From an uncultured Bacteroidota bacterium (GTDB taxonomy: Bacteria; Bacteroidota; Rhodothermia; Rhodothermales; UBA10348): a stretch of 33,618 bases of DNA. A program made the position numbers and the translations under genes. Each line of letters begins with the position of its first letter. The first letter of the stretch is position 1. The stretch is taken from assembly GCA_937876355.1 (NCBI GenBank), contig CALFHN010000174.1, positions 1 through 33,618 on the forward strand. Reading direction: 5' to 3'. The notes under the pieces are model-generated. The model made no database searches. It was not told where the DNA came from and saw nothing but the letters and a program-made list of their open reading frames with translations. Positions 9,529-18,020 of this stretch are shown here, piece by piece.

Positions 9529-11469
9529 ATGGAAGGTTCAGACGCTAAAAGCCATTACGGCGCAGCGAATATTCAGGTATTAGAAGGACTAGAAGCAGTT
9601 CGTAAGCGTCCAGCGATGTATATCGGCGACATCGGAATGCGGGGGCTTCATCACTTAGTGTATGAGGTCGTCGATAACTCGATTGACGAGGCGCTAGGCG
9701 GATATTGTGATCGAATCGATGCCATAATCCACGAAGATGGTTCGGTATCCGTGAAAGACAATGGTCGCGGTATTCCTGTCGATATGCATTTGACGGAAAA
9801 GCGATCAGCTTTAGAAGTAGTGATGACCACGCTTCACGCTGGTGGTAAGTTTGATAAAGACACGTACAAAGTATCGGGAGGGCTCCACGGTGTGGGTGTT
9901 TCCTGCGTTAACGCATTGTCTAACAAGCTGGTCGCTACAATTTGGCGAGATGGGGAGGTTTGGACGTTAACGTTTGAAAAAGGAGTTCCAGTTGGTTCAG
10001 TCGCAAAAGTCCGTGACATGACCGCCGACGAACACTCCGGAACCCTAATCCATTTTTGGCCAGATAACACGATTTTTCAATCCGTTGAATATCGCTTTGA
10101 CACGTTGGCGGATCGTTTGCGCGAAATGGCTTATCTAAATCGTCAGGTCTACGTTTCGATTGAAGATCGACGTGAAGAGGAAGTCTTAAGGGATGATTAC
10201 CATTTTGAAGGTGGAATCGTTGAGTTTGTCGCTTATCTCGATGAAGCTCGTACTCCGATCCACGAAGAAACCATCTACATTGCAGACGAAGAAGCGGAAG
10301 TGCCGGTTGAGTTAGCTATGCGCTACAACAACGGTTATACGGAAAACGTCCTTTCATTTGTAAACAACATTAATACTCATGAAGGCGGAACGCATGTTTC
10401 TGGCTTTAGGAGGGCTTTGACCCGTACGCTCAAAAGTTACGCGGACAAAAACAATTTGCTGAAAAATGCCAAAGTTGATCTGTCCGGAGATGACTTTCGC
10501 GAAGGCATTACCGTAGTTCTTTCAATTAAAGTTGCCGAACCACAGTTTGAGGGGCAAACCAAGACCAAATTGGGAAACTCGGATGTCATGGGAGCCGTGG
10601 AGTCGCTCGTATCTGAGAAGCTGGCAGAATGGCTAGAGGATCATCCCAAAGAAAGCAAGCGCATTGTGGACAAGGTTGTGCTGGCAGCACAAGCTCGAGC
10701 AGCTGCACGTCGGGCGCGTGAGCTAGTTCAGCGTAAAAATTTGTTTTCCAGCGGCGGATTGCCTGGTAAACTTGCCGATTGTTCGTCCAAAAACCCTGAG
10801 GAATGCGAAATTTATCTAGTTGAGGGTGACTCCGCTGGCGGAAGTGCCAAGCAGGCTCGCGATCGTCACTTTCAGGCGATTCTTCCTCTTCGTGGAAAAA
10901 TTCTGAACGTCGAAAAGGCGCGCTTGGATAAAATCCTTGCAAACGAGGAAATTCGCAATATGGTAACCGCTTTTGGTACCGGATTAGGAGTTGGGGAGCA
11001 TGATTTCGAGCCCGACAAACTGCGTTATCACAAAATTATTATCATGACCGATGCTGACGTCGATGGAGCGCATATTAGGACGCTGTTGTTGACGTTTATT
11101 TATCGCCACATGACCAATTTGGTAGAGCGCGGTTACATCTATATCGCTCAGCCGCCCTTGTACAAGGCGAAAAAGGGTAAACAGGAAGAGTATTGCTGGA
11201 CAGATGAAGAGCTGCAAACCATCATTGAAAAATTTGGAGGTGACTCCGGACAAAAAGTGATGGTTCAGCGCTACAAAGGTTTGGGAGAAATGAATCCAGA
11301 CCAGTTGTGGGATACCACAATGGATCCTTCAACGCGTCTTTTGCAGCAAGTAACCATTGAAGATGCAGCCGCTGCCGATCGCATTTTTAGCACCTTGATG
11401 GGAGATGCAGTCGAACCACGCCGGAAATTTATAGAGCGAAACGCACGTTACGCGACTATTGACGTGTAA
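9529..11469 (+). CDS. gyrB: DNA gyrase subunit B
   Basis: This is the ATPase and TOPRIM subunit of DNA gyrase, which introduces negative supercoils with GyrA. The 646 residues match the short GyrB form, without the long insert of enterobacterial GyrB. Visible features in order: the leader QVLEGLEAVRKRPAMYIGD, the GHKL ATP site (DNSIDEA, DNGRGIP, GGLHGVGVSCVNALS), the transducer with QTKTKLGNS, the TOPRIM motifs EGDSAGGSAKQARDR and DADVDGAHIRTLLLTF, and the C-terminal QRYKGLGEMNPDQLWDTTMD typical of GyrB rather than ParE. The ATG at 9529 puts 12 residues before the first conserved block. No gyrA is in the window. The glycosyltransferase gene follows after 14 bp and may be co-transcribed. Confidence 0.96.
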   Translation: MEGSDAKSHYGAANIQVLEGLEAVRKRPAMYIGDIGMRGLHHLVYEVVDNSIDEALGGYCDRIDAIIHEDGSVSVKDNGRGIPVDMHLTEKRSALEVVMTTLHAGGKFDKDTYKVSGGLHGVGVSCVNALSNKLVATIWRDGEVWTLTFEKGVPVGSVAKVRDMTADEHSGTLIHFWPDNTIFQSVEYRFDTLADRLREMAYLNRQVYVSIEDRREEEVLRDDYHFEGGIVEFVAYLDEARTPIHEETIYIADEEAEVPVELAMRYNNGYTENVLSFVNNINTHEGGTHVSGFRRALTRTLKSYADKNNLLKNAKVDLSGDDFREGITVVLSIKVAEPQFEGQTKTKLGNSDVMGAVESLVSEKLAEWLEDHPKESKRIVDKVVLAAQARAAARRARELVQRKNLFSSGGLPGKLADCSSKNPEECEIYLVEGDSAGGSAKQARDRHFQAILPLRGKILNVEKARLDKILANEEIRNMVTAFGTGLGVGEHDFEPDKLRYHKIIIMTDADVDGAHIRTLLLTFIYRHMTNLVERGYIYIAQPPLYKAKKGKQEEYCWTDEELQTIIEKFGGDSGQKVMVQRYKGLGEMNPDQLWDTTMDPSTRLLQQVTIEDAAAADRIFSTLMGDAVEPRRKFIERNARYATIDV

Positions 11470-11483
11470 TTTTAGAGCGTCTC

Positions 11484-12473
11484 ATGGCACTACAATCCGA
11501 AACCGATGTCACCATTGTAATTCCGGTATTGGACGAAGAACAGTCCATTCCTGAATTGGTGAATGGTATTCGAAACGTTTGTGATGAAGCTGGGCTCACG
11601 TTTAATGCATGGTTTATTGATGATGGTTCAACAGATCAAAGTTGGAGCGTTATTGAAGCGATTCATGCAGACGATTCTCGTTTTGCCGGGTTAAAATTGC
11701 GCCGAAATTTCGGCAAATCGGCCGCGTTGGCCGTGGGTTTTGACCGAGCCGATGGCAAGTATGTAATCACAATGGATGCCGATTTGCAGGACGATCCGGC
11801 AGAAATACCTAGTTTGATAGCCAGTCTGGAATCAGGATATGATTTGGTCAGTGGTTGGAAGCAAGAGCGGCGGGATCCGCTTTCCAAACGAATTCCAAGT
11901 CGGTTTTTTAACTTTGTTACACGTCGGATTACTGGAATTCCGCTTCACGATTTTAATTGCGGCCTGAAGGCGTATCGATTGGAAGTCGTCAAGAGCGTAC
12001 GCCTTCATGGTGAACTCCACCGGTATATCCCACTGTTGGCCGCATGGCAAGGGTATACACGGATAACCGAAAAAGTGGTAAATCACCTTCCTCGAAAATA
12101 TGGGAGCACAAAATTTGGTTTGGAAAGATTTTTAAAAGGGTTTCTAGATTTACTTTCGGTTTCCTTTATGACTCGGTTTGCATCTAGACCGATGTATTTT
12201 TTCGGATCCCTAGGTACTTTGGCGTTTTTCGGTGGATTTATTATCAGCACCTGGATTTCGATAGAAAAGATATTCTATAACCACCCCATTGGAGACCGCC
12301 CATTGTTGCTTCTCGGGGTTATGCTCATTTTGGTGGGCGTTCAAATGTTCAGTGTGGGGCTAATAGGACAAATGATCATTGTTCCTAGAATGGAGCGCCT
12401 CGACGCCATCCAAATTGCTGCTGAGTTAGATCCTGCTCCACAGCCGTCAGGACGGGATCGTGAATCAGCCTGA
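11484..12473 (+). CDS. Polyprenyl-phosphate glycosyltransferase-like GT2 protein with two C-terminal membrane segments
   Basis: The protein has 329 residues with a GT-A domain: TIVIPVLDEEQSIPELV at residues 10-26, the WFIDDGSTDQS loop, and the catalytic TMDADLQDDP with Asp98/Asp100/Asp103. Two hydrophobic segments follow (about 233-262 and 272-300). This is the layout of DPM1/GtrB-type enzymes, which move a sugar from a nucleotide donor to undecaprenyl or dolichyl phosphate on the cytoplasmic face. The sugar cannot be told from the sequence. It is the first of three adjacent glycan-type genes after gyrB. The GT4 gene starts 14 nt inside its 3' end, which suggests coupled translation. Confidence 0.88.
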   Translation: MALQSETDVTIVIPVLDEEQSIPELVNGIRNVCDEAGLTFNAWFIDDGSTDQSWSVIEAIHADDSRFAGLKLRRNFGKSAALAVGFDRADGKYVITMDADLQDDPAEIPSLIASLESGYDLVSGWKQERRDPLSKRIPSRFFNFVTRRITGIPLHDFNCGLKAYRLEVVKSVRLHGELHRYIPLLAAWQGYTRITEKVVNHLPRKYGSTKFGLERFLKGFLDLLSVSFMTRFASRPMYFFGSLGTLAFFGGFIISTWISIEKIFYNHPIGDRPLLLLGVMLILVGVQMFSVGLIGQMIIVPRMERLDAIQIAAELDPAPQPSGRDRESA

Positions 12474-13587
12474 AAAAAGGCGAAAAGTGGCCATAGTGGG
12501 TCCATATCCTCCTTTTAGGGGGGGAATCGCACACTTTACAGAGCAGTTTCACGTTCACCTAGATCGAGTGGAAACCGCAGAGGTCTCAGGCTTTTCGTTT
12601 TCTCGTCAATATCCAGGATTTCTATTTCCGGGAAAGAGCCAATTTGCCGACGATGCCGTAGCGCAGATTGACTCGGTCAAATTGGTTGATTCTGTTAACC
12701 CATGGAATTGGAAAAGTGCAGCTAAAAAGGTAATCCAACACGGTGTAGACGAAGTCGTGTTTATGTACTGGATGCCGTTTTTTGCTCCCGCGTTCATTCG
12801 GATGACGCGTGTACTGAAGAAACACGGCGTTCGGGTAAGTGCCATCGTACACAATGCATCTCCCCATGAGCGCCAACCGTTTGGATCGTTCCTCAGTCGC
12901 ACGTTCTTGTCTCAATGTGACCGACTCATAGCCCTCTCTGGAACCGTAAAAAGAGATATTGAAGCGCTTGGTGTGCGAAATGAAGTATTCATTTCGCACC
13001 ATCCAGTCTATGGCCAATTTGGGGATCCGGTAGATAAGGCTGTCGCCCGGCGCCGGCTTGGACTTGGGGAGGAGGGAAATCTTCTTCTCTTTTTTGGACT
13101 TGTGCGCAAGTATAAAGGATTGGACATCCTTATTCAGGCTCTGGCACAAACCGATAAGTCTGTAAAACTTGTCGTAGCTGGAGAATGGTACGAGGGAAAG
13201 GTTGAAATGGGGAAAATGATCGAAGACTTAGGACTATCCGATCGAATAGATTGCAGGGATCAATACATTCCAGACGCCGATGTAAAATTTTACTTTTCAG
13301 CGGCGGATGTTTTGGTACAACCGTATCGAAACGCTACCCAGAGCGGGGTGGTACAAACGGCATATCACTTTGGAAAACCCTCCATCGTAACCGGAGTAGG
13401 TGGGCTGCCTGAAATGGTCGAGCATGATGTAAACGGTTGGGTGGTTAAACCTGAAGACCCGGAGGCATTGGCAAAAACGATAGATCTCTTTTTCACTGAC
13501 GATAACGCAGAAAGGCTAACTCGGGGAGCTGCACAAGCACGTGCTGATTTTTCGTGGGAGTCCTTTATTTCCAACTTTTTGAAGTAA
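12460..13587 (+). CDS. GT4 family glycosyltransferase
   Basis: The protein has 375 residues with a GT-B fold. The N-terminal domain opens KVAIVGPYPPFRGGIAHFTE, where the glycine-rich loop after the first strand is typical of GT4 enzymes. The C-terminal domain has the linker strand LLLFFGLVRKYKGLDILIQA, then KLVVAGEWYEG, DQYIPDADVKFYFSAADVLV, and the donor-site segment QSGVVQTAYHFGKPSIVTG followed by GGLPEMVEHDVNGWVV. It should transfer a sugar with retention of configuration; donor and acceptor are unknown. The start is a GTG at 12460, overlapping the upstream gene by 14 nt. The methyltransferase gene follows after 9 bp. Confidence 0.88.
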   Translation: MNQPEKRRKVAIVGPYPPFRGGIAHFTEQFHVHLDRVETAEVSGFSFSRQYPGFLFPGKSQFADDAVAQIDSVKLVDSVNPWNWKSAAKKVIQHGVDEVVFMYWMPFFAPAFIRMTRVLKKHGVRVSAIVHNASPHERQPFGSFLSRTFLSQCDRLIALSGTVKRDIEALGVRNEVFISHHPVYGQFGDPVDKAVARRRLGLGEEGNLLLFFGLVRKYKGLDILIQALAQTDKSVKLVVAGEWYEGKVEMGKMIEDLGLSDRIDCRDQYIPDADVKFYFSAADVLVQPYRNATQSGVVQTAYHFGKPSIVTGVGGLPEMVEHDVNGWVVKPEDPEALAKTIDLFFTDDNAERLTRGAAQARADFSWESFISNFLK

Positions 13588-13596
13588 AAAACGACA

Positions 13597-14409
13597 ATGG
13601 ATTACGATCCGGTCAAGGACAAATTTGGTAGAATGGTGAAGGGCAAGTATTGGCCGACACGCATCTTCTTTGCCATGCTCCACCTATTTTTTTTACGGGC
13701 CTGGTACGTTCGAAAAGCGATACATTCTGTACTGAAATCAAAGGTGGGTTCAGTTCGCATGCTGGACGCAGGTACCGGGTTCGGCCAATTCGCCTATTGG
13801 GTGGCCAGTAAATACCCCAAAGTGCGGATTCATGCTGTCGACATTAAACAGACCTATTTGGATCGCGCAAAATCATTCACGCTTCAGGCTGGTTTTGATA
13901 CGCGCATCACGTATTCAGTTGACGACCTAACGAAACTTCAGGCCAGTGGTCCATACGATTTGGTCTTATCGGTTGATGTGATGGAGCACATAGAAGAAGA
14001 CGAGAAAGTATTTCACAATTTTTTTCGCGTCCTTCGAGCGGGCGGTGTTGTAATCATCAATACGCCTTCAGATCAGGGCGGGTCGGACGTGACAAAAGCG
14101 GGAGATTCTGGATTTATCGGCGAACATGTTCGAGATGGGTACAGCGTAGAAGATATTTCTCTAAAATTAACATCAGCAGGGTTTGTAATAGATCAAATAT
14201 CCTTCGGTTACGGTGTTTTTGGGAGTATAGCTTGGAAGATATCTATCAAATGGCCGATGCTTCTGCTTAATACCAGCTTTCTTTTTGCGCTTTTCTTGCC
14301 TTTTTATTATTTGATCATCCTGCCTAGTGCCCTGATTTTGAACGCTTTAGACATTTCACTAAAAAACGATACTGGAACGGGGCTAACTGTGGTGGCACAT
14401 CGTCCGTGA
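13597..14409 (+). CDS. Class I SAM-dependent methyltransferase with C-terminal membrane hairpin
   Basis: The protein has 270 residues. Motif I, RMLDAGTGFGQFAYWVA (about 54-70), is followed by an acidic strand end (IHAVDIKQTYLDRA) and YDLVLSVDVMEHIEEDE, as in Methyltransf_11/23-type enzymes. Residues about 215-250 are strongly hydrophobic (WPMLLLNTSFLFALFLPFYY and onward), which suggests membrane attachment. The likely substrate is a lipid or lipid-linked glycan made with the two preceding glycosyltransferases; this is inferred from context only. The start ATG at 13597 lies 9 bp behind the previous stop. A 125-bp gap separates it from pyrG. Confidence 0.85.
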   Translation: MDYDPVKDKFGRMVKGKYWPTRIFFAMLHLFFLRAWYVRKAIHSVLKSKVGSVRMLDAGTGFGQFAYWVASKYPKVRIHAVDIKQTYLDRAKSFTLQAGFDTRITYSVDDLTKLQASGPYDLVLSVDVMEHIEEDEKVFHNFFRVLRAGGVVIINTPSDQGGSDVTKAGDSGFIGEHVRDGYSVEDISLKLTSAGFVIDQISFGYGVFGSIAWKISIKWPMLLLNTSFLFALFLPFYYLIILPSALILNALDISLKNDTGTGLTVVAHRP

Positions 14410-14425
14410 AGGTTGTATTTTGGTC

Positions 14426-14452
14426 GGGCACCTCTTTCGAAACGGCGTGCCC
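14426..14452 (+). promoter_or_regulatory. Stem-loop in the methyltransferase-pyrG gap
   Basis: GGGCAC (14426-14431) pairs with GTGCCC (14447-14452) around a 15-nt loop. A second, long-range pair GAGCCG (14461-14466) and CGGCTC (14507-14512) lies downstream and ends shortly before the pyrG start. There is no T-run, so I do not call a terminator. A pyrG leader structure is possible but unproven. Confidence 0.3.
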
Positions 14453-14534
14453 CATCTTGGGAGCCGAATCATCCTCACGGATGAACTGCGCTGTCCAGGA
14501 CGTTCCCGGCTCACCCCAATAAACCTCGGGACCC

Positions 14535-16232
14535 GTGCAAACCAAGTATGTATTTGTAACCGGCGGGGTAACATCTTCGCTCGGAAAAGGAATTATTTGT
14601 GCCTCTCTCGGTCGATTGCTTGAAAATCGCGGCCTGAGAGTGACCATTCAAAAGTTTGATCCATACATCAATGTGGATCCAGGAACGATGAATCCGTATG
14701 AACATGGAGAAGTTTATGTCACGGATGATGGTGCAGAAACGGACCTTGACCTCGGACACTACGAAAGATTCTTAGGCGTACCGACTAGTCAGGCCAATAA
14801 TGTTACGACCGGCAGAATTTATCTTGAGGTCATAAATAAGGAGCGCAGCGGAGCATATCTGGGAAAAACAGTTCAAGTGGTTCCTCACATTATCGACGAG
14901 ATTAAGCATTGGATGCTGAAGCTTGGGGAATCCGAGGATTACGACGTCATTATCACGGAGATTGGCGGGACCGTTGGGGATATTGAGGGGCAACCATACC
15001 TCGAAGCCATTAGGCAGCTTCGATACGAACTGGGACCCCGCAACACGCTGAATATCCATTTGACCCTAGTCCCTTATTTGGAAGCCGCTGGCGAACTTAA
15101 ATCCAAACCGACCCAACACTCGGTAAAAACACTGCTTTCTTTTGGACTGCAACCGGATATTTTGGTCTGCCGGATGGATAGGCCACTACCAGATGACGTA
15201 AAACGAAAACTGGCTCTCTTTTGCAACGTGGAGTTACGTGCCGTGATTGCCTCCCTCGATGCGGAGTCTATTTATGAAGTCCCATTGCTCATGAAGGAGC
15301 AAGGGCTGGATACGATTGCTGTCGAGCGCCTTCGTATGGAGGAAGATTTTGGAGCCAAGCTACTGGACACTCCCGACATGGATGGATGGGTTCGGTTTTT
15401 GCGACAGTTGAAGGAGCCCCAGGGAACGGTCCGAATTGCGCTGGTTGGGAAATACGTCCTGCATCAGGATGCCTATAAATCGATTTGCGAAAGTTTTATT
15501 CTCGCCGGTGCTGCTAATGGCGTCGAGGTAAAACTTGATCAGATTCTTTCGGACGATATCACACCTGAAAACGTTGAAAGTTTGTTAGGCGACGTTTCGG
15601 GTATTCTTGTTGCTCCAGGTTTTGGGGAGAGGGGGATTGCAGGAAAGGTTGAGGCGATTCGTTTCGCCCGGGAAAACAATGTCCCATTTTTCGGAATTTG
15701 CCTAGGCATGCAGTGCGCCGTTATCGAATTTGCTCGTAACGTTTGTGGGTGGAAAACCGCACACTCCACAGAATTTAATGCCAAAACAAGCCATCCAGTT
15801 ATTGATTTGATGGAAGAGCAAAAGGCTATTTCTGAAAAAGGAGGCACCATGCGATTAGGAGCCTACACTTGCAAGCTTGAGGAAGGCTCAAAGGTAAGCG
15901 GAATTTATGGGCGAAAAGTGGTTAAGGAACGCCATCGTCATCGTTATGAGCTCAATAACGTCTTGCGTTACAAATTGGCAGAAAGCGGCATGCTGTTTAC
16001 CGGCGTGAATCCGAAAAGGGATCTGGTTGAGATTATCGAATTACCTGATCTTCGGTTTTTCATCGGAGTCCAGTTTCACCCAGAGTACAAAAGCACGGTG
16101 GGTAATCCCCATCCCCTGTTCAACGCGTTTGTTAGGGCTTGTGTAGAACACGCAACCGATACAAATAGCCTTGAAAAACCAAAGGGACCTAACAAGAAGA
16201 AAAATCGACACTTAGCCTCTGCTAAAATGTAG
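14535..16232 (+). CDS. pyrG: CTP synthase
   Basis: This enzyme converts UTP to CTP using ATP and glutamine, the last step of de novo pyrimidine nucleotide synthesis. It has 565 residues. The synthetase domain starts [20 protein letters not shown], with further conserved [20 protein letters not shown] and [12 protein letters not shown]. The class I glutaminase domain has the nucleophile elbow [10 protein letters not shown] (Cys389) and the His515/Glu517 pair in FHPEYKS. The start is a GTG at 14535, one residue before the conserved N-terminus, so the choice is well supported. The C-terminus carries about 25 extra residues rich in lysine and asparagine ([12 protein letters not shown]) beyond the usual end. 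It directly precedes the dcw control region. Confidence 0.97.
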   Translation: MQTKYVFVTGGVTSSLGKGIICASLGRLLENRGLRVTIQKFDPYINVDPGTMNPYEHGEVYVTDDGAETDLDLGHYERFLGVPTSQANNVTTGRIYLEVINKERSGAYLGKTVQVVPHIIDEIKHWMLKLGESEDYDVIITEIGGTVGDIEGQPYLEAIRQLRYELGPRNTLNIHLTLVPYLEAAGELKSKPTQHSVKTLLSFGLQPDILVCRMDRPLPDDVKRKLALFCNVELRAVIASLDAESIYEVPLLMKEQGLDTIAVERLRMEEDFGAKLLDTPDMDGWVRFLRQLKEPQGTVRIALVGKYVLHQDAYKSICESFILAGAANGVEVKLDQILSDDITPENVESLLGDVSGILVAPGFGERGIAGKVEAIRFARENNVPFFGICLGMQCAVIEFARNVCGWKTAHSTEFNAKTSHPVIDLMEEQKAISEKGGTMRLGAYTCKLEEGSKVSGIYGRKVVKERHRHRYELNNVLRYKLAESGMLFTGVNPKRDLVEIIELPDLRFFIGVQFHPEYKSTVGNPHPLFNAFVRACVEHATDTNSLEKPKGPNKKKNRHLASAKM

Positions 16233-16306
16233 AACGGACGTTCAATCTCCGTTCTCGTCCCCACCTTTCCCCCTCAAATTAACCCCAGATTTATTTCGGG
16301 GATTAA
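16231..16306 (+). terminator. Possible pyrG terminator hairpins
   Basis: AGAACGGA (16231-16238) pairs perfectly with TCCGTTCT (16248-16255) around a 9-nt loop and overlaps the pyrG stop codon. A second imperfect repeat, TTAACCCC (16279-16286) against GGGGATTAA (16298-16306), has one bulged base. Neither is followed by a clear T-run, so efficient intrinsic termination is uncertain. Confidence 0.4.
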
Positions 16307-16365
16307 TGCCCATTCGTGCTGCAGAGTTATCCACACTGTCCACAATTTCTCCCCACCGCCCCCCA
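16259..16365 (-). promoter_or_regulatory. Upstream inverted MraZ-box-like repeats
   Basis: CCCCA-N5-CCCCA occurs at 16351-16365, which is TGGGG-N5-TGGGG on the minus strand. A partial copy (CCCCA-N5-CCCCC) is at 16259-16273. The 5-nt spacing of TGGGN units is that known for MraZ operators in E. coli. These copies lie 60-165 bp before the -35 box of the proposed mraZ promoter, in inverted orientation to the downstream copies. Confidence 0.45.
16327..16344 (+). promoter_or_regulatory. DnaA box, with adjacent degenerate copy
   Basis: TTATCCACA at 16327-16335 is a perfect match to the classical DnaA 9-mer. It is followed immediately by CTGTCCACA (16336-16344), which differs at two positions. It lies between pyrG and the mraZ promoter, about 90 bp before the -35 box. 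It could couple dcw expression to DnaA-ATP levels, or be chance. Confidence 0.5.
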
Positions 16366-16423
16366 CTTAGCCAATATTAGGGCTTTTTCCATCGATTGGA
16401 GGGTTTTAGCACCCCAAAAATGC

Positions 16424-16451
16424 TTGACTTTTGCGGGTAAAAACGTACATT
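16424..16451 (+). promoter_or_regulatory. Sigma70-like promoter of the dcw cluster
   Basis: TTGACT (16424-16429) and TACATT (16446-16451) are spaced by 16 bp and match the -35 and -10 consensus at five and four positions. Transcription would start near 16458, leaving a leader of about 97 nt before the mraZ ATG. The location upstream of the first dcw gene and beside the MraZ boxes supports it. Confidence 0.6.
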
Positions 16452-16461
16452 AACGACTGCG

Positions 16462-16486
16462 TGGGGAAAGGTGGGGAATTTTCCCA
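16462..16486 (+). promoter_or_regulatory. MraZ operator (TGGGG repeats) downstream of the dcw promoter
   Basis: TGGGG (16462-16466), 5 nt, TGGGG (16472-16476), 5 nt, then TCCCA (16482-16486), the reverse complement of TGGGA. The exact 10-bp period with 5-nt spacers is the arrangement known for MraZ binding sites in E. coli. Placement just behind the -10 box at the expected transcript start fits autorepression by MraZ. Confidence 0.65.
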
Positions 16487-16554
16487 TCCGTGAATTTCTA
16501 CCGGACCCACTTCACAGCGGAAAAATTCCGTGCGGCAAACTTCATTCCACCACC

Positions 16555-16998
16555 ATGGCACGTTTCAAAGGACAGGCTGAATACTCCGTCGATTCGAAAG
16601 GACGGACTGCCATTCCGGCTAAAATGCGAACTGCATTGAGCCCGGAAGCCTTAGGTACGTTCACGTTGACAAAAGGGTTTGAACAATGCATTTACGTTTA
16701 TCCGCTGGATCAATGGAAAATTAAGGAAGAAGAGTACGGTAATCTTAACACCAATAATCGTGACGCCAGGCATCTGGTTAGAATGATATTGATGTGGGCC
16801 GAAGAGGTTTCTCTAGATGGCCAAGGACGTATTTCTCTTCCAAAGGCGCTTTCGGATTTTGCAGGGATTAGAGACAAGGTTCTCATAATTGGGGCCATGG
16901 ACCGAATCGAACTGTGGAATCCTGAGCACTTCGCTCACTATTTGCTGGAACATACAGAAGATCAGGAAACCCTTGCAGAAAAGGTTATGGGTTCCTAG
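16555..16998 (+). CDS. mraZ: Transcriptional regulator MraZ
   Basis: MraZ is a ring-forming DNA-binding protein that represses its own dcw operon. From the ATG at 16555 it has 147 residues, the usual length. It has two AbrB/SpoVT-type halves: the first holds YSVDSKGRTAIPAKMR and the second VSLDGQGRISLPKALSDFA, both with the conserved D-x-x/K-G-R pattern, followed by GAMDRIELWNPEHF. The frame is open from 16471, but the residues before ATG 16555 do not match the family, and the proposed MraZ boxes lie in that stretch. It is the first gene of the cluster; rsmH starts 7 bp after its stop. Confidence 0.95.
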   Translation: MARFKGQAEYSVDSKGRTAIPAKMRTALSPEALGTFTLTKGFEQCIYVYPLDQWKIKEEEYGNLNTNNRDARHLVRMILMWAEEVSLDGQGRISLPKALSDFAGIRDKVLIIGAMDRIELWNPEHFAHYLLEHTEDQETLAEKVMGS

Positions 16999-17005
16999 TA
17001 CTGAC

Positions 17006-17998
17006 GTGAATCCAACTAAAGATTTTAATGCGCGCGATAACACGGAGCCAGGTTTGAACTACGCTTCCCTCTACCACGCGCCTGTTCTTTGTAATACTGT
17101 TATTCAAGGACTCGTAACACGAAAAGATGGAATCTATGTGGACGGGACATTAGGAGGTGGTGGACACAGCGCCGCCCTTCTAGATGTGCTTTCTGCTTTG
17201 GGCTCTGTGATTGCGATAGATCAAGATGACGATGCAATCCAAGCGGCAACCGAGAGGCTTTCTACAGAAGTCGCGTCAGGGCGCTTAAAAATCCTCAAAG
17301 GAAACTTTGCGGAAATGGACCGTCTCTTGAAATCCGCCGGCGTAGATAAAGTGGATGGAATTTTGCTGGATCTAGGAGTTTCGTCTCATCAACTCGATGA
17401 AGCGACTCGTGGATTTAGCCACCGGATGAAAGGCCCTTTGGACATGAGAATGGACAAAACTCAATCTTCCGGCGCAGCGGAGTTCGTAAACGAAATGGAC
17501 GAATCTGACTTGATGCACCTTTTCTTTAAGTACGGAGAGGAGCCCAAGTCTAGACGGATTGCACGAGCAATAGCCCAGGCAAGGCCCATTTTGTCTACTG
17601 AACATTTGGCAGAAGTGGTTCGCTGGGCGGCGCCGAGGGGCACTGATTCTAAAACCTTGTCCAGGGTTTTCCAGGCTTTACGCATCGCCGTAAATCAGGA
17701 GCTGGACGTATTAGACAAAGTGCTTTTAAAATCTGTCAATTTGCTTTCAGTTGGAGGGAGGATCGCCGTAATAAGTTATCACTCTCTGGAAGATCGCAGA
17801 GCCAAGCGTTTTTTGAGAAGTGGAAACTTGGAAGGGGAAATCAAAAAAGACCTGTATGGAAATAAGATTACACCCTGGAAAGAAATCAATAGAAAACCCA
17901 TTTCTGCAGATAAGGAGGAGCAATCAGCAAATCCTAGAAGCCGCAGCGCCAGACTTAGAATTGCGGAGCGAGTGGATAACACAACAAAATTAGTTTAA
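17006..17998 (+). CDS. rsmH: 16S rRNA (cytosine-1402 N4)-methyltransferase RsmH (MraW)
   Basis: RsmH methylates N4 of C1402 in the 30S decoding centre. From a GTG at 17006 it has 330 residues (family about 310). Conserved segments: YHAPVLCNTVIQGL, the SAM loop DGTLGGGGHS, VDGILLDLGVSSHQLD, RGFSHRMKGPLDMRMD, RVFQALRIAVNQELDVL and the C-terminal VISYHSLEDRRAKRFLR. The open frame extends upstream into mraZ, but the GTG 7 bp after the mraZ stop is the sensible start; a TTG at 17054 is another option. The order mraZ-rsmH is standard for dcw clusters. Confidence 0.95.
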   Translation: MNPTKDFNARDNTEPGLNYASLYHAPVLCNTVIQGLVTRKDGIYVDGTLGGGGHSAALLDVLSALGSVIAIDQDDDAIQAATERLSTEVASGRLKILKGNFAEMDRLLKSAGVDKVDGILLDLGVSSHQLDEATRGFSHRMKGPLDMRMDKTQSSGAAEFVNEMDESDLMHLFFKYGEEPKSRRIARAIAQARPILSTEHLAEVVRWAAPRGTDSKTLSRVFQALRIAVNQELDVLDKVLLKSVNLLSVGGRIAVISYHSLEDRRAKRFLRSGNLEGEIKKDLYGNKITPWKEINRKPISADKEEQSANPRSRSARLRIAERVDNTTKLV

Positions 17999-18020
17999 TC
18001 AGGACATTAGAGCCGATCAG

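Noticed and set aside
9389-9583. Short plus-strand frame in the gyrB leader
   Set aside because: It overlaps the gyrB start in a different frame, contains the leader hairpin and lacks protein-like features.
12622-13149. 175-codon minus-strand frame inside the GT4 gene
   Set aside because: It is antisense to a clear glycosyltransferase and has no recognisable motif.
16327-16344. Replication origin at the DnaA box
   Set aside because: Only one perfect and one degenerate box are present, with no DNA-unwinding-like AT cluster and no dnaA or dnaN nearby; gyrB alone is not enough.
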